Source: Chamaecrista fasciculata (lineage: Eukaryota; Streptophyta; Magnoliopsida; Fabales; Fabaceae). From it: a stretch of DNA of 64,000 nucleotides. The position numbers were made by a program, and so were the translations under genes. The notes beneath the pieces were generated by a model. It worked only from the letters and a program-made list of their open reading frames with translations, had not been told where the DNA came from and did no database searches. The DNA is taken from positions 210,006-274,005 of the forward strand of contig QANZ01019100.1 in assembly GCA_003254925.1 (NCBI GenBank), written 5' to 3'. This document shows positions 33,110-45,627 of this stretch, piece after piece. Within the stretch, counting starts at the first letter, position 1. Each line of letters opens with the position of its first letter.

Positions 33110-34469
33110 ACAACGCGTACTGCTAATCATCTTTTGACTTTATTTTAGAATTTAAATCTTGTCTTTGTTTATTTATTAATTCAGATTTTTTTAATAAGTA
33201 TTCTGGAGTCTGTACTAAAATTGCAGGATTCACAATTGTGATTAAGCCAGTTGGAGGCCACCAATCAGTGAGTGACAAATATTTCTGGCTTAATTAATTA
33301 ATTAGTAATTATTAAATAATTGAGATTTATTTATTTTCCTTTTCTTTCTCAATGCTGAAATTTGGTTGCATTTTAAAGAGACAGAGCATATTTGAAGGAT
33401 ATTGTCCTTTTTTAATTTTCGGCCGAAGGCCAATGATTTGGCTAACCTCAGGGAAAAGAGAAAAAGATAACCGAGTTCTTTGAATTAAATTAATATTACT
33501 TTGAAATGATTCTATGTTTCTTGTTTACTTCTGGTTTTTTTTATGTAGGGAATCCAACTGATGTGTACAACAAGAGTTAATTATTTTCTTTAATAAATAT
33601 TTCAATAATAAAACTAAAGATATAATGCTGAGTCATTAAAAATTTTACATGTGTTAGGCTTTTATCATATATTTTTTAAAATATAAAAAAATTGATAAAA
33701 CTTTATGGGAGAATGGGGAAGGCCATTTAATATTTGGGAATGAAAGGAGCGTGTTACGTTTGAGTCATTGAGAAGTCTGAATGTGATGATGGAAAGAACA
33801 ACACGTAGGACGTAGGAGCGCATTCTATGCCGTTAATGAAGTTATGTATTTATTTATATATTAATATATGTAACATATTGACTTCCGTTGCAGAAAAATA
33901 AAATGAACACACACAATATGTTTTCTATCTAGCACTTATTGCGTGAGATATGGACAGATAAAAATATATGCTAAAAGTTTCTATCTACACTGGAGAACAT
34001 ATTGTCACGATTTGCATGAATGAAAAATGCTAATTCACACACTGGGGAAAAATGCTAATTCACACACTGGGGAAATTGCTTTATCTGTTGTACTTATATA
34101 CGATATTCAGATTTTCATTTCCTATCAAAACCTTTTTGTTTCCTTTTCATTGGAAAATGAAATTTAAGCTAATATTTATACAACCGCGCCAAAATGATCT
34201 TATATGTTACTATATGGTTTTTTTTTTTGGCCATTTTACTATGTGGTTGTCTTTATTAATTTCCCTCCTCTGTTTATTTTTTGTTTCTGAGAACTTCTAC
34301 TCTCACATGTCACCATTTATATATTTTTGTTAAAGTAAATTATTCTTTGGTACTCTGTCGTATAAACCGATTCCACTTTGCTACAAGTAGCCATCTATCA
34401 TTTTACATACTTAAAAACTTGATACGGTTGATCATATTTTTATTCAATCAAAGCCATCTATATCAATTT
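33110..34469. other. Gene-free spacer
   Basis: No gene. A 27-base unit containing AAAATGCTAATTCACACACT is repeated in tandem, twice, at about 34,024-34,077. Otherwise AT-rich with no recognised element. Confidence 0.45.
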
Positions 34470-35731
34470 AATTTTTCATACACAAGTATGATAGGAAAAC
34501 TTAACATTTGTTTGAAATTTAACATTTTTATCACAAAGAAGGATTATAAAATCAATTTTTTTTTTTTTCTGAATGGACAAATAAACATGGCTATGTAACT
34601 TATTCCTTTTGCCCAAAAAGCTAATTTTGGGCCCTAATGCAGGCCTAGCTTGGCAAATTGCCAAATATTAATAAATTACTCACCTAATTAAATTAGACAA
34701 AAAAAAAACTTACCTAATTAAAGAAAATTGCTTTCCCGAACCAAACTCATTGTGGGCCTAATGTGGGCTTAGGTAAGCAAAAATGCAAAATGTCTGACAT
34801 TAAAGTCCTTACTGTCTAGTTTTGGGCCTCCAAACCAATGCGTATATCTTAAGCCCGGCCCATAACTAAAATAACTAGGTTTTGATGATATATAATTCGT
34901 CGTCATCTTCACCCGCCTTAACCTAGCTAGGCTAGCTAACGACGAGTTCTTTGCCTCCTCTGGTACGCTCTTTCTCCATCTCTCTATCTCTCTCTGCTCT
35001 TTGGTAGTTCATTCTTACTCTACTAATTGTGAATGTACTCGGCTGTTTTGATCTTATATATGCTATAGGAATTTCACTTGCTTTTCCGCTTCTTTAGGGT
35101 TTTCCCTTGATGGGAAAACAATCTTCGAGATTCATAGAACTACGAAGGCTGATGCTGTTTCTATGTATTGCGCACTCGGTCTTGGGGATTTTTTTTATTG
35201 CTAATTATTGTAGCTTTGATAATTGAACTTCGGTGGAATGTATGCATTACCTATTAGTGTCAGCTTCGTATCCTCAATGGGTTGTGATTGTGTATACTTT
35301 GGAACTGTTGCCTTTTCCTTGTATGTTTAAAGGTCTGGTAGGGTTTTTATTTTGTTGTTATTCTCGGTTTATGAATCTAATTTTCGAACACGCTGCATAA
35401 TAAACTGGCAATTCTCTCTAATAATACTGAAGTTTTAGGTGTAGAATATTTAGTTATTGTATTTTTCTATATACTTGGATCAGGTTTCTATATCTTCAAC
35501 GGAAGTTGTAAAACTTGGAAAAAAAGATGCAGAACGAGGAGGGACAGATCACTGAACTTTACATCCCAAGAAAATGGTATTTATTATAATTTGGATAATT
35601 TTCTATGATATTGTGGTGTGACTATTGTTTGTGAGGTGAACCAATATTTTATGTCTTGCAGCTCTGCAACAAACAGACTGATCACTGCTAAGGATCATGC
35701 CTCTGTTCAGATTAACATTGGGCACTTGGAT
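34470..35731 (+). repeat. RPS21 5' block, source copy of a 1.26-kb duplication
   Basis: Nearly identical to 41,114-42,373. I count only about four substitutions plus homopolymer length changes. It covers the promoter, 5'UTR exon, 5'UTR intron, first coding exon and 70 bases of the second coding exon of RPS21. The paired copy lies just upstream of ZMAT2. The very high identity in non-coding DNA implies a recent duplication or gene conversion. Confidence 0.95.
34625..34962 (+). promoter_or_regulatory. RPS21 promoter with clustered site II (TGGGCC/T) motifs
   Basis: TGGGCC or TGGGCT occurs at 34628-34633, 34753-34758, 34763-34768 and 34823-34828, and in inverse form GGCCCA at 34857-34862. Clusters of site II elements are typical of plant ribosomal-protein and other growth-linked promoters, where TCP factors bind. 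They stand just before the presumed non-coding first exon (about 34,900-34,962, donor CTG|GTACGC at 34963). The whole block is duplicated upstream of ZMAT2. Confidence 0.6.
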
Positions 35732-36653
35732 GAGAATGGCATTTATAATGGCCATTTTTCCACATTTGCCCTGTGCGGCTTCATTCGTGCCCAGGTCTGT
35801 TTGCTTTATTTGATAACTTGCCTTCCTGCTTTGGTATTTCTTTGTGATATATTACGAGACTTGTGACTTTTTGAGTGTTGGCAACATTTGCAATTTGGAT
35901 TGGCTGGGGAAATTTGGTCAATTTGTATGTTTGTCAATTATGCATTTGTCATCTTATTGCCCGGCGTGTTTCTTTTTATGATTTTCTGGTTAACAGATTA
36001 TATTTGACTTGGGCACCTAGTAATACGTTAATTGGTTTCCACCCGTTTTGTTGAGTATTTTGCAGTTTCCTGTCTATTGATATCTTTTAGTTAATGTGAT
36101 GGTTTGTTGCTCTTGTTGCTGCATTCTTTTGCAGCATAAGCTTAACTGGTCGATGTTGCATCATCTATCAATCAACTTTACTAGACTTCATTCTATGTTC
36201 ACATGCTACCTTTTTATTTTCTTTAGCTGAATTGGTCTATGGGATATGGATTTGTTCTCAGGTTCTGTAGGCTTCTGAAGTTTATAGTATTCCTTAAGTG
36301 CTCTGTGTCTTAATGCTTTATCTTGTCATTAAGTGAAAAATAATCGCCTAGGACCATTGTGGAATATGGGGTTTCAGGCCTTTTATTTGAAAAGGAAAAT
36401 GTTGGCTTGGACAGTGATATTATTTTGTGATCTGTGGTGATTTGATTAACATGTCTGATAGCTAGATATTTCACTCTTGTATTGTAAGTTCATTTACTTA
36501 TAAATAGAATATTGGTGGGAATGAATGTAGAAGAGCTACCTGTTATACATTTACATGAAATTTATAGTGCCATCATCTTCTTTCCAGGGAGATGCTGACA
36601 GTGCATTAGACCGATTGTGGCAGAAGAAGAAAGTTGATGTCAAGCAACAGTAG
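35527..36653 (+). CDS. RPS21: 40S ribosomal protein S21 (eS21)
   Basis: A small-subunit ribosomal protein of the cytosol, involved in late 18S rRNA processing and 40S function. Coding exons 35527-35576, 35662-35794 and 36588-36653 join in phase to 82 aa, the length expected for plant eS21. The protein runs from [17 protein letters not shown], through the NIGHLDENG segment and [20 protein letters not shown], to [10 protein letters not shown] 521-base intron in the 5'UTR (34963-35483) precedes the ATG, as in many plant ribosomal-protein genes. This is the intact copy. A truncated copy lies at 42.2 kb. Confidence 0.96.
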
Positions 36654-37941
36654 AAGAGGACATCAAAGTTCATTTGTTTCAAGTTTTACTGCTAGAAAAC
36701 TCTCGAGTTAAAATTGCCAGCAATAGTTGTCTAGTAATGAAGTTGGAACGCTTAGTTTTATTTATGCCTTTCCTTTTAAGGGGAGTTGCTTTTTGACTTG
36801 CAAACTATTGAAGGATGTTTTGTTCTTATCAGCGCACTCTAAAATTTTCAGGATATTATCGTATTGTGTTCCACATAGATTGTTTTGCATATTAATTATT
36901 TCTAGAAAGGTATATAATTCATTAATAGTCTCCATATGATCGATGATGTAGCCTTCAACAATTTTTCGTTGGGAACTAGTTGCATATAACATGTTTGGTT
37001 CTTACTACACCATTAGCTCATTTATCATCATCATCCACGACATTAATGGATATGTCTAATTAGGAATTACCTATATGGAGACAAACGGGGTAATTCTATT
37101 TAGCTTTTTGTTATTTGGCATCAGAATCATATTCCTTAAAAGTGTTTTGAGGTTTGTATCTACTATCATGGTCGAGAAAGTATGGGCCATTCTGCTGGTC
37201 AAAGTTTGTAGAGAGTATGGCATCTTGTTATACGCGTTTGGAATAAATTGCTTGTGGTAGCTAATTTTATTTGCTTCTCTAAGGTAACACTGCAACATAA
37301 TTTATTTATAGATAAAATTCAGTATGATCGGTAAATTGTCTGATAGAATAGTACGTAAATTATTTAAAAAGATACTGTGTATTAGTTTTTTATATGGAAA
37401 GACTTGAATCTATATGCTCTTCAGCCTGTTATATTTAGGAATTTTATTTTCTTTCATATCTAATGAAAATATCATAACTTTTTTATATTTTTTTAATTAT
37501 AATTCAAATGGTATATTTGAAAATCCAAGAAGTACATAACGTTAAATAACACATGGTTCACAGTTCACTATTTTTTGGCCGAGTTCACGGTTCGCAATTA
37601 ACTCCTTGGAATTTCCGTTGTATATCTCAAGGACATTGAGGTGATCGCTAAAATTTATAGGTCAAGTAGCACAAATCTCGTGAGACTTGTTTTAAACAAG
37701 TAGTTTATATATGATTTCAAGACTTAATCCAGGATATTTTTGCTTTAAAAAAAATCCAGGACATTAATCTCTCGCACTTCAATAACTAGATAATTGAGCT
37801 GGGCTAATATAATTTTAGACTACCATTTCACTATGATTCTTAGTATAACATAGTTTAACTTTGTACTATTTTTTTTAGTCATTAACAAATACTATAATAC
37901 CGAAAGATTGTAATTAAAGATAAGAGGCATTGAGTCATGAA
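36654..37941. other. RPS21 3' flank
   Basis: About 1.3 kb of AT-rich sequence, starting with the RPS21 3'UTR. No gene is seen. It ends where scrambled ZMAT2-derived pieces begin. Confidence 0.5.
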
Positions 37942-38025
37942 CAGAATTAAAAAGAAAAAAAAGGGAGAGGATTGCTAGGATCACATCATACATTATACAT
38001 CAGCTCAAATATCATAAAAGATGTA
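37942..38025 (-). repeat. Inverted 84-bp piece of the ZMAT2 3' flank
   Basis: Reverse complement of 45,476-45,559, the region about 210-290 bases past the ZMAT2 stop codon. It abuts a ZMAT2 exon 1 fragment and shares the 3-base overlap GTA with it, as expected from microhomology-mediated joining. Confidence 0.93.
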
Positions 38026-38108
38026 ATTAGGGCAAGATTTTCAAGAGTCGATGTCTAACGCCGGCAACAATGTAAGTTCTAATTTTCATTTCGCTAATTT
38101 GTAGTCTT
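38023..38108 (+). pseudogene. ZMAT2 exon 1 fragment
   Basis: Matches 42,593-42,678 at every position I compared: the last bases of the 5'UTR, the start codon with MSNAGNN, the splice donor GTAAGT and the beginning of intron 1. Everything else of ZMAT2 is missing. After about a dozen bases of filler (CCCACTATT, also found at 42,549 in the ZMAT2 leader) the sequence jumps to the PPR 5' flank. Confidence 0.92.
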
Positions 38109-38120
38109 CCCACTATTCTT

Positions 38121-38557
38121 CATGTGGTTAAACCAAATATCCTAATCACTATCATTCTTACGTTCTGTTGAGGTTTAAAAAAATCTCTTGTTAAATTACT
38201 CAGACTTGTAACTATCAATACTATGAACTGATGGTTGTCTGTAGCGTAATAATGAGTTAATTTTCTCCATTATTGCGGTGTATTGATTAATATGACCCGA
38301 TAAATCAATCAAATACTACGTTATATTGGAGAAAAAGAAGTCTTGGTTTCAAACATACAAATTCTACGAAGGTCAAGGGGGGCCTATTCGTAATTGCCAC
38401 TTGAAACATTCGACACTAAACATAATATTTCACTGACTGGCATGCTTGGGTCACTGTTTCTGGTTTCTACACATTCGGCATGTTCCCGCCAAGTCGGTCT
38501 CCTCAATTCAACATATAACATACAACGTTATATAGAACAGAGTTAGAAAGACATGAG
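38121..38557 (+). repeat. Copy of the ZMAT2-PPR intergenic region up to the PPR start codon
   Basis: 38,124-38,460 matches 45,948-46,284 with no gaps and about seven mismatches in 337 bases. After 79 bases not present at the other locus, GAGTTAGAAAGACATGAG at 38,540-38,557 matches 46,285-46,302, which includes the ATG of the PPR gene. Homology stops within PPR codon 2, where minisatellite DNA begins. Confidence 0.93.
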
Positions 38558-39012
38558 TGGAGGCTATCCGCCAATCCTGGAGGGTGTCTGAGGAGGGGAA
38601 TCGGAGTTACCATCCGAGTATCCGCCAATCTTCCGAGTGGAGGGTTTCCGCCAATCCTCGAGAGTGTCCGAGGAGTGGATTCCATCCACGAAATCTGAAC
38701 GCCCTTTATTGGGCCACCTGTGGGTTGTCCTCCGGTGGGTTGGCGGCGTTGCCCTCCGGGGGGTAGTCGGCATTGTCCATCCATCCATCCATTTATCTTC
38801 TACACAATAATACACTAATCTTACTAAGATCAGTTTAAAATCAATACATTTTAGATGAGAAACGGCTCACGGTGGGAGGAAGTCGGAGAGGAAAATTGAG
38901 GAGTCAATTAAGAAGAGGAAGTGAAATGATTAGGGTTTTTAGGTGAGAGAAGAGGAAGGTTTGGCAAAGGTTTTGAAATTTGGTAGATACCTTCCAGGAT
39001 TGGCGGATACCC

Positions 39013-39300
39013 CCTCCTCGGACACTCTCCAGGATTGGCGGATACCTTCCACCCGGATGGTGACACCGGTAGCCCCTCCTCGGACACTCTCCAGGAGTGG
39101 CGGATACCTTCCACCCGGATTGTAATACCGATTACCCCTCATCGGACACTCTCGAGGATTGGCGGATACCTTCCACCCGGATGGTGACACCGGTTATCCC
39201 ACCTCGGACACTCTCCAAGATTGGCGGATACCTTCCACCTGGATGGTAACACCGATTACCCCTCCTCGGAAGGTATCCGGGCGGAATGTAGCCGCCAATC
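39013..39300 (-). repeat. 62-bp minisatellite, about five units
   Basis: Units starting CCTCCTCGGACACTCTCCAG begin at 39,013, 39,075, 39,137, 39,199 and 39,261, a strict 62-base period. Each contains GATTGGCGGATACC and TTCCACCCGGATGG. The same unit appears inverted at 38.6 and 41.0 kb. Confidence 0.92.
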
Positions 39301-39437
39301 CTCTCTCTCCGTGTGTGACATCCTGGAGAGTTTGATTGTGTGGGATTCTAAACAAAAAAAAAATTTGTGACAGGTGGCCCAATGAAGGGCGTTGAGATTT
39401 CATGGATGGAATCCACTCCCAATGAAGGGCGATCGCC

Positions 39438-39604
39438 GTTGTCCTCCGGGGGGTAGTCGTGGTTGCCTTCCCGGGGGTTGGCGGCGTTGCCCTCCGGGGG
39501 GTAGTCGGCGTTGCCTTCCGTGGTGTAGTTGGGGTTGCCCTCCGGGGGTAGTCGGCGTTGTCCTCCGGTGGGTGGGCGGCGTTGCCCTCCGGGGGGTAAT
39601 CGGC
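39438..39604. repeat. 24-bp GC-rich minisatellite, seven units
   Basis: GTTG(C/T)CCTCCGGGGGGTAGTC-type units begin at 39,438, 39,462, 39,486, 39,510, 39,534, 39,557 and 39,581. One unit is 23 bases. A 24-base unit gives octapeptide-repeat open frames on both strands. These are repeat artefacts unless transcription is shown. An (ATCC)n tract follows at 39,610-39,641. Confidence 0.92.
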
Positions 39605-40810
39605 GTTGTCCATCCATCCATCCATCCATCCATCCATCCATTTATCCTCTACACAATAATACACTAATCTTACTAAGATCAGTTTAAAATCAATACATTT
39701 TAGATGAGAAACGGCTCAGAAGCTCACCTCGACGGAGTCGGCCGGAATCGGAATCGGTGAACAGGGGTAAGAAACTGAAACGGAAATGACAAACACTCAT
39801 CTTCATCCTTAGAATGGGTTGAACAAAGCGAACCAAAATTTTTGAAACCATAGTCAGAATTTTCACACTTGATCTGAAAAAGTTTTCACAAAACCCCCCA
39901 AAATTTCATATACAACCCATCAAAACCCCCAAACTTTTGAAAGAGCATTTTAAATTCTTGATATAAAAAAGCCAAGAGAATGATTTCAACTTACCGTGAA
40001 GTGAATCATTTGCACTGAAAGCCCCCAAATCTCTTAAATCTTAGGGATAGTGACAATTAAGTCCCAAAACCATTCAGCTTCGTCAATAATAAATGACCTG
40101 AAAAAAACAAAACAAAAGAAAAAGTCAGAATAGAGAAGAGGAAGGGACAATGAGGATGATTAAGGTGAAAGGAGAAACCTGAATGGTTTTGAGAGGAGGG
40201 TCGTTCAACCGATTCATGTAACTCCGGCGACCATCACGGCCGTTGCTTCCTCCTACCCTCGCGACTTGAAAATGCAACTTGAAAACGACGGTGGTTGTAA
40301 TCATGTAAGGATATATATAGATCGGGAGAGAAAGTGAGAGGGGAGAGGAGGAAGGTCGTGGCTGACGACGGCGACGGTCGTGGTTGACGACGGCGGCGCT
40401 CATGGCTGACGACGGCAGCGCTCGTGGCTGAACTGCGAGCGGATAGCGACGACAGAGATGAAATTTTTGGGAGGATGGAATGGTGACAAAGAGAATGGTA
40501 GGTGAGAGAAGAAGGAGGTTGGGAAAAATGTGTTCTGCTTTTGGTGATGTTGAATTGATGATTGAAATGTGGTAGATTGCAATTTGAAATTCAAAATTTG
40601 AAAAGAGATGAGGCAGCGGGAATTTGAGGCAGACATGAGGCAGCGGACAAAATGCGACGCGTGGCAGCTCGACAATTCCCATTTCAAATTTTGATTGGAA
40701 AAAAAAAAGAAAATGGAAAAATTAGACACATGTCAAGCTGTGGGTGCAATTGAGAAAATTGAAGGTGGGCCAACTATGCATACAATTGCGCCACGTGTGC
40801 GAAATGAGAC

Positions 40811-40955
40811 ATCTAATCTAATCTAATCTAATCTAATCTATCTAATCTAATCTATCTAATACTTTAACAAAGTAAAATAAAAGTTGCACACGTGTCAGCT
40901 CCACACTCCACAATCTAATCTAATCTAATCTAATTGTGGAGCTAACACGTGTCCC
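40811..40955. repeat. (CTAAT)n microsatellite inside a hairpin
   Basis: CTAAT/TCTAA pentamers run at 40,812-40,858 and again at 40,914-40,934. The second run forms the loop between complementary arms: ACACGTGTCAGCTCCACA on the left and TGTGGAGCTAACACGTGTC on the right. Confidence 0.85.
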
Positions 40956-41113
40956 TCATTCTTCCACTCTCCAATTTTGAACTTTCCGCCAAACCTCTCA
41001 GCGCCAAATTCAATCTTCCACCATCCGAGTATCCGCCAATATTCCGAGTGGAGGCTATCCGCCAATCCTGGAGGGTGTCCGAGTAGTCCGAGGAGGGGTA
41101 ATCGGTATCCGCC

Positions 41114-42379
<1,266 letters not shown>

Positions 42380-42620
42380 TTAGGATAGGATTTGGGATTT
42401 ACTAGCCGTGCACGAAGCCAGCTGATTCTCTGTTCCGCATTGTCTAAAATCTCAATTTACTTGTCCCTTCTATTTCTCTCCTTTGTTTTCTGTTTCGGGG
42501 CTACCTAGGGTTTCCCTGTCAAATTGCTCAAGGGATAATCGTCTTTTTCCCACTATTGTTTAAATAAGTTGAATTCCCGTCAAATCAATTTAGTAATTAG
42601 GGCAAGATTTTCAAGAGTCG

Positions 42621-45266
42621 ATGTCTAACGCCGGCAACAATGTAAGTTCTAATTTTCATTTCGCTAATTTGTAGTCTTGCTCGAGAGGATACTTGTTTAT
42701 TACTGCTTCATTATAGTACAAGATATCAGATTATAGAGTTGTTACAATTTTTTTTTCCGTCCATGCATCCTTTTCATAGGTCGCAGGGGTTGACAACACA
42801 TTCAGAAGAAAATTTGATCGAGAAGAGTATTTGGAACGAGCTCGAGAGCGGGAGAGGCAGGTGAGTGTTCCGATTTCCTCTACGCTGTTTTCCTATACCT
42901 TTGCTGGCTATTTTCAATTAGTTTGGCGTAGCTAATCGTGACAATTTTGAACAGGAGGAAGAGGCACGATCTAAACCTAAATGTAAGTCGTTTTCTTTGT
43001 GTTCCAGTTTATATTTGCTTTTACCTAGTGGTTTTGCGCTTGATCATTTACGACCTTTTTGGTTGTTTTGATCGAATGAACTCAATACGTTATTGAGATT
43101 AGCATATTCGTACTTGTGCAGCCAATGGTCCTCCAGTGCAGAGGAAACCCTTGAAACATAGAGATTATGAAGTGGACCTTGAATCCCGCTTGGGGAAGAC
43201 TCAGGTAAGTAAATCCGGACAGAATTTGAGTTCTAAATTAATGTAGTTTCTGGAAACAAGGATTTTCTGCGTTGCTTTTGGATCTAGCTTCATGTCTGCA
43301 ATCAGCATTTTATGTCAGCTTCATGAGGATCTCTATTTTCTAATTGTCATTATCTTTACACTTTTGCTCGGCTGCATGATCGTTATAGACTTTGGCTTCA
43401 TAGTTTTGGTGTGGGCAAATGCAAAATGAACATTTCTTTGTATCATGGCCTATTCGTTTATTGTTTCTCAAACTTTTATTTTGGTTGTTTCTTCCCCTTT
43501 TGATATGAACCAACCTTAATCTCTTTCTCCAACTTACCGTCTCCCCGCCCTTTTTAATTTGCAGACATCTATAGCATTCTCTGTTGTATACCTGTATGTA
43601 ATTAGGATGTACCTGCTGTTATAGCTATAAATTTTGGTTTTCCTCACTATGGTTATCAACCTTTTTCAGGTTGTTACGCCAGTTGCGCCTCTAAGCCAAC
43701 AGGTACTTGCATTTCATGCTTATTGCGGACTTCTAAAATCTTCGAGATATAACCATTTAATTTTCCTTGTTTTTCTAATGGGGGTAGGGGTAATGGATAA
43801 TCAAGAGTGTAGATTGTGAAATCTTTTCTCTAGGGAAATGAATTCACTTAACCGGTTGAAGTTTCATGTTTTTTTTTTGCTAGCGCCACAGGGACCAGTC
43901 TATTACTAAACTGTAGATTTCTTCAGATAAATCTTGAACTATTAGACACAACCTTTACTGCTAAGCCGGTGCATCTGGATTTTGAAAATAAGTTACTGCC
44001 ACCATCCATGCAAATTTCCTGTATAACACAAACATCAAACTATGCTTGGGCTATTGAACAAGATGCAACTGGTAGGGGACTGTTTCAACTGAGGAAATTT
44101 AGTTATCTAACTTCTGCAAGTGGTAGGGACTGAGCATGTGTCCTGGCTACCTCTTGTTCTGGTTACTGACAATTTTATTGTTTTTTAATTATATAGAGAG
44201 AGGACAAGAAATTAAACTTATTATAGACTTGGATCTTTCAGATTTTGCTATATATAATTTTTATCCTTTGCTATTTGATTATTAGATACTGTGTGTTTGC
44301 ATAACGTATTTTACATTGTTCTATATGATTTTTCTGTGAAATTTTCACTTCTATTGCAGGCTGGATATTACTGCTCAGTTTGTGAGTGTGTGGTAAAGGA
44401 TTCTGCAAACTACCTGGATCATATTAATGGAAAGAAACGTATGTGATCTTTTTGTTACATGATTGCTTTGATTTCTCACATGAAAGTATTTGGTTTAGTC
44501 ATCCTCTGCAATTCTGATGATTCTTGTTTATTTGTCCTCAAAGATCAAAGAGCTCTGGGAATGTCTATGCGAGTGGAACGTGCTTCTCTTGAACAGGTAC
44601 GTTAAAATAAGTTCCTTTTGTTATTTATTGTAACAATTCAAATTAAACAATGATTGTCTTTGTTTTTGCAATAATTGAAGCAGTAGTGAATCATTTCATG
44701 GAACACAGGTTCAGGAACGATTTGAAGTGCTTAAAAAACGTAAAGCTGTTGGTAGCTTCACAGAGCAAGGTAGAGCTTTGGATAGTGGGTTGGAAAATCT
44801 TTTTATTAGTTTTCCCCATAATGTTTTCTAATAAGTACTTTATGAGTAATTTTTCTCTGTATCTTAGTCTGAAATGTTTCTGTTCTATAATATTTAATTC
44901 AAATTTGATACAGATCTTGATGACCGGATCTTAAAACAGCAACAAGAGGAGGAAGAAAGAAAGCGGGAGCGACGAGAAAGGAAAAAAGAAAAGAAGGTCA
45001 GCAGCTCATTGTTTCTTATTTTGAGTCTGCTGTGTTGGTATCTTATTTCTTATGCCTGATGTCCCTGGGAAAGTCTAAGGAGTCCATTTACTCATTTTTC
45101 TGGTTATATTAATATGTAGTATTTGCATTTTTTTTTAAATAATGTAGTTAGTTATGTTTTTTATTCATGTATCCAGAAGGAGAAGGTAGTTGAAGAAGCA
45201 CCTGAAATAGATCCTGATGTTGCAGCTATGATGGGGTTTGGTGGTTTTCGGTCATCCAAGAAATAA
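42621..45266 (+). CDS. ZMAT2: U4/U6.U5 tri-snRNP protein ZMAT2/Snu23 (U1-type C2H2 zinc finger)
   Basis: A nuclear component of the pre-catalytic spliceosome B complex. It sits near the U6 ACAGAGA region and the 5' splice site (known for yeast Snu23 and human ZMAT2). Coding exons: 42621-42641, 42780-42860, 42956-42983, 43122-43204, 43670-43702, 44360-44438, 44544-44596, 44709-44769, 44914-44996, 45177-45266. They join in phase to 203 aa, matching the family length. Visible: [29 protein letters not shown], the matrin/U1-type finger [20 protein letters not shown] followed by KKH, a charged coiled coil ([19 protein letters not shown]) and a conserved C-terminal MMGFGGF. All introns are GT-AG. 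Sequence more than about 250 bases upstream of the ATG is duplicated RPS21 5' DNA. Confidence 0.95.
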
Positions 45267-45627
45267 TGTCATACCATATGTCCCATAAACAATGAACTCT
45301 GTTTACAAAAGTTATGGCAGCAGCCGTTTTGTAATGTCAAGCTGAATTTGGTATGAGACCACCCCAGCCTGATATGGAAGGAAATTGATAATGGATCATT
45401 ATCACAAAAAGTTAGTGTATCTATAGAAGGAGCTTGATAGATTCAATCCAAAATTTGTGATTTGATTGGTTCTTGTACATCTTTTATGATATTTGAGCTG
45501 ATGTATAATGTATGATGTGATCCTAGCAATCCTCTCCCTTTTTTTTCTTTTTAATTCTGCGAATTCATTTTTCTTAAGATGACCTTGCTTCTGGAAACTC
45601 GTTAATGACAGCAGATCTGCATATGCA

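Larger units (their letters stand above)
38558..41113. repeat. Minisatellite island with arrays in both orientations
   Basis: A GC-rich 2.5-kb insertion-like block. The word ATCCGCCAATCCTGGAG and its neighbours occur in forward orientation at 38,566-38,670 and 41,028-41,113. They occur in reverse orientation in the array at 38,990-39,300. Two copies of a segment running from GTCCATCCATCC to GAGAAACGGCTCA (about 38,775-38,871 and 39,609-39,719) are direct repeats. The part 39,720-40,800 is unique in this window. It includes a minus-strand frame (40,125-40,682) I cannot relate to any family, and repeated CTGACGACGGC words at 40,360-40,415. No transposase or convincing gene is present. Confidence 0.8.

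Noticed and set aside
34476..34664. Minus-strand frame repeated almost identically at 41,120-41,305
   Set aside because: Its conservation between the two places is due to the recent DNA duplication, not coding constraint. It lies in the RPS21 promoter.
39194..39667. Pro/Gly/Arg-rich repeat proteins on both strands
   Set aside because: Products of the 24-bp and 62-bp minisatellites and the (ATCC)n tract. Open in several frames at once, with no codon-use or family evidence.
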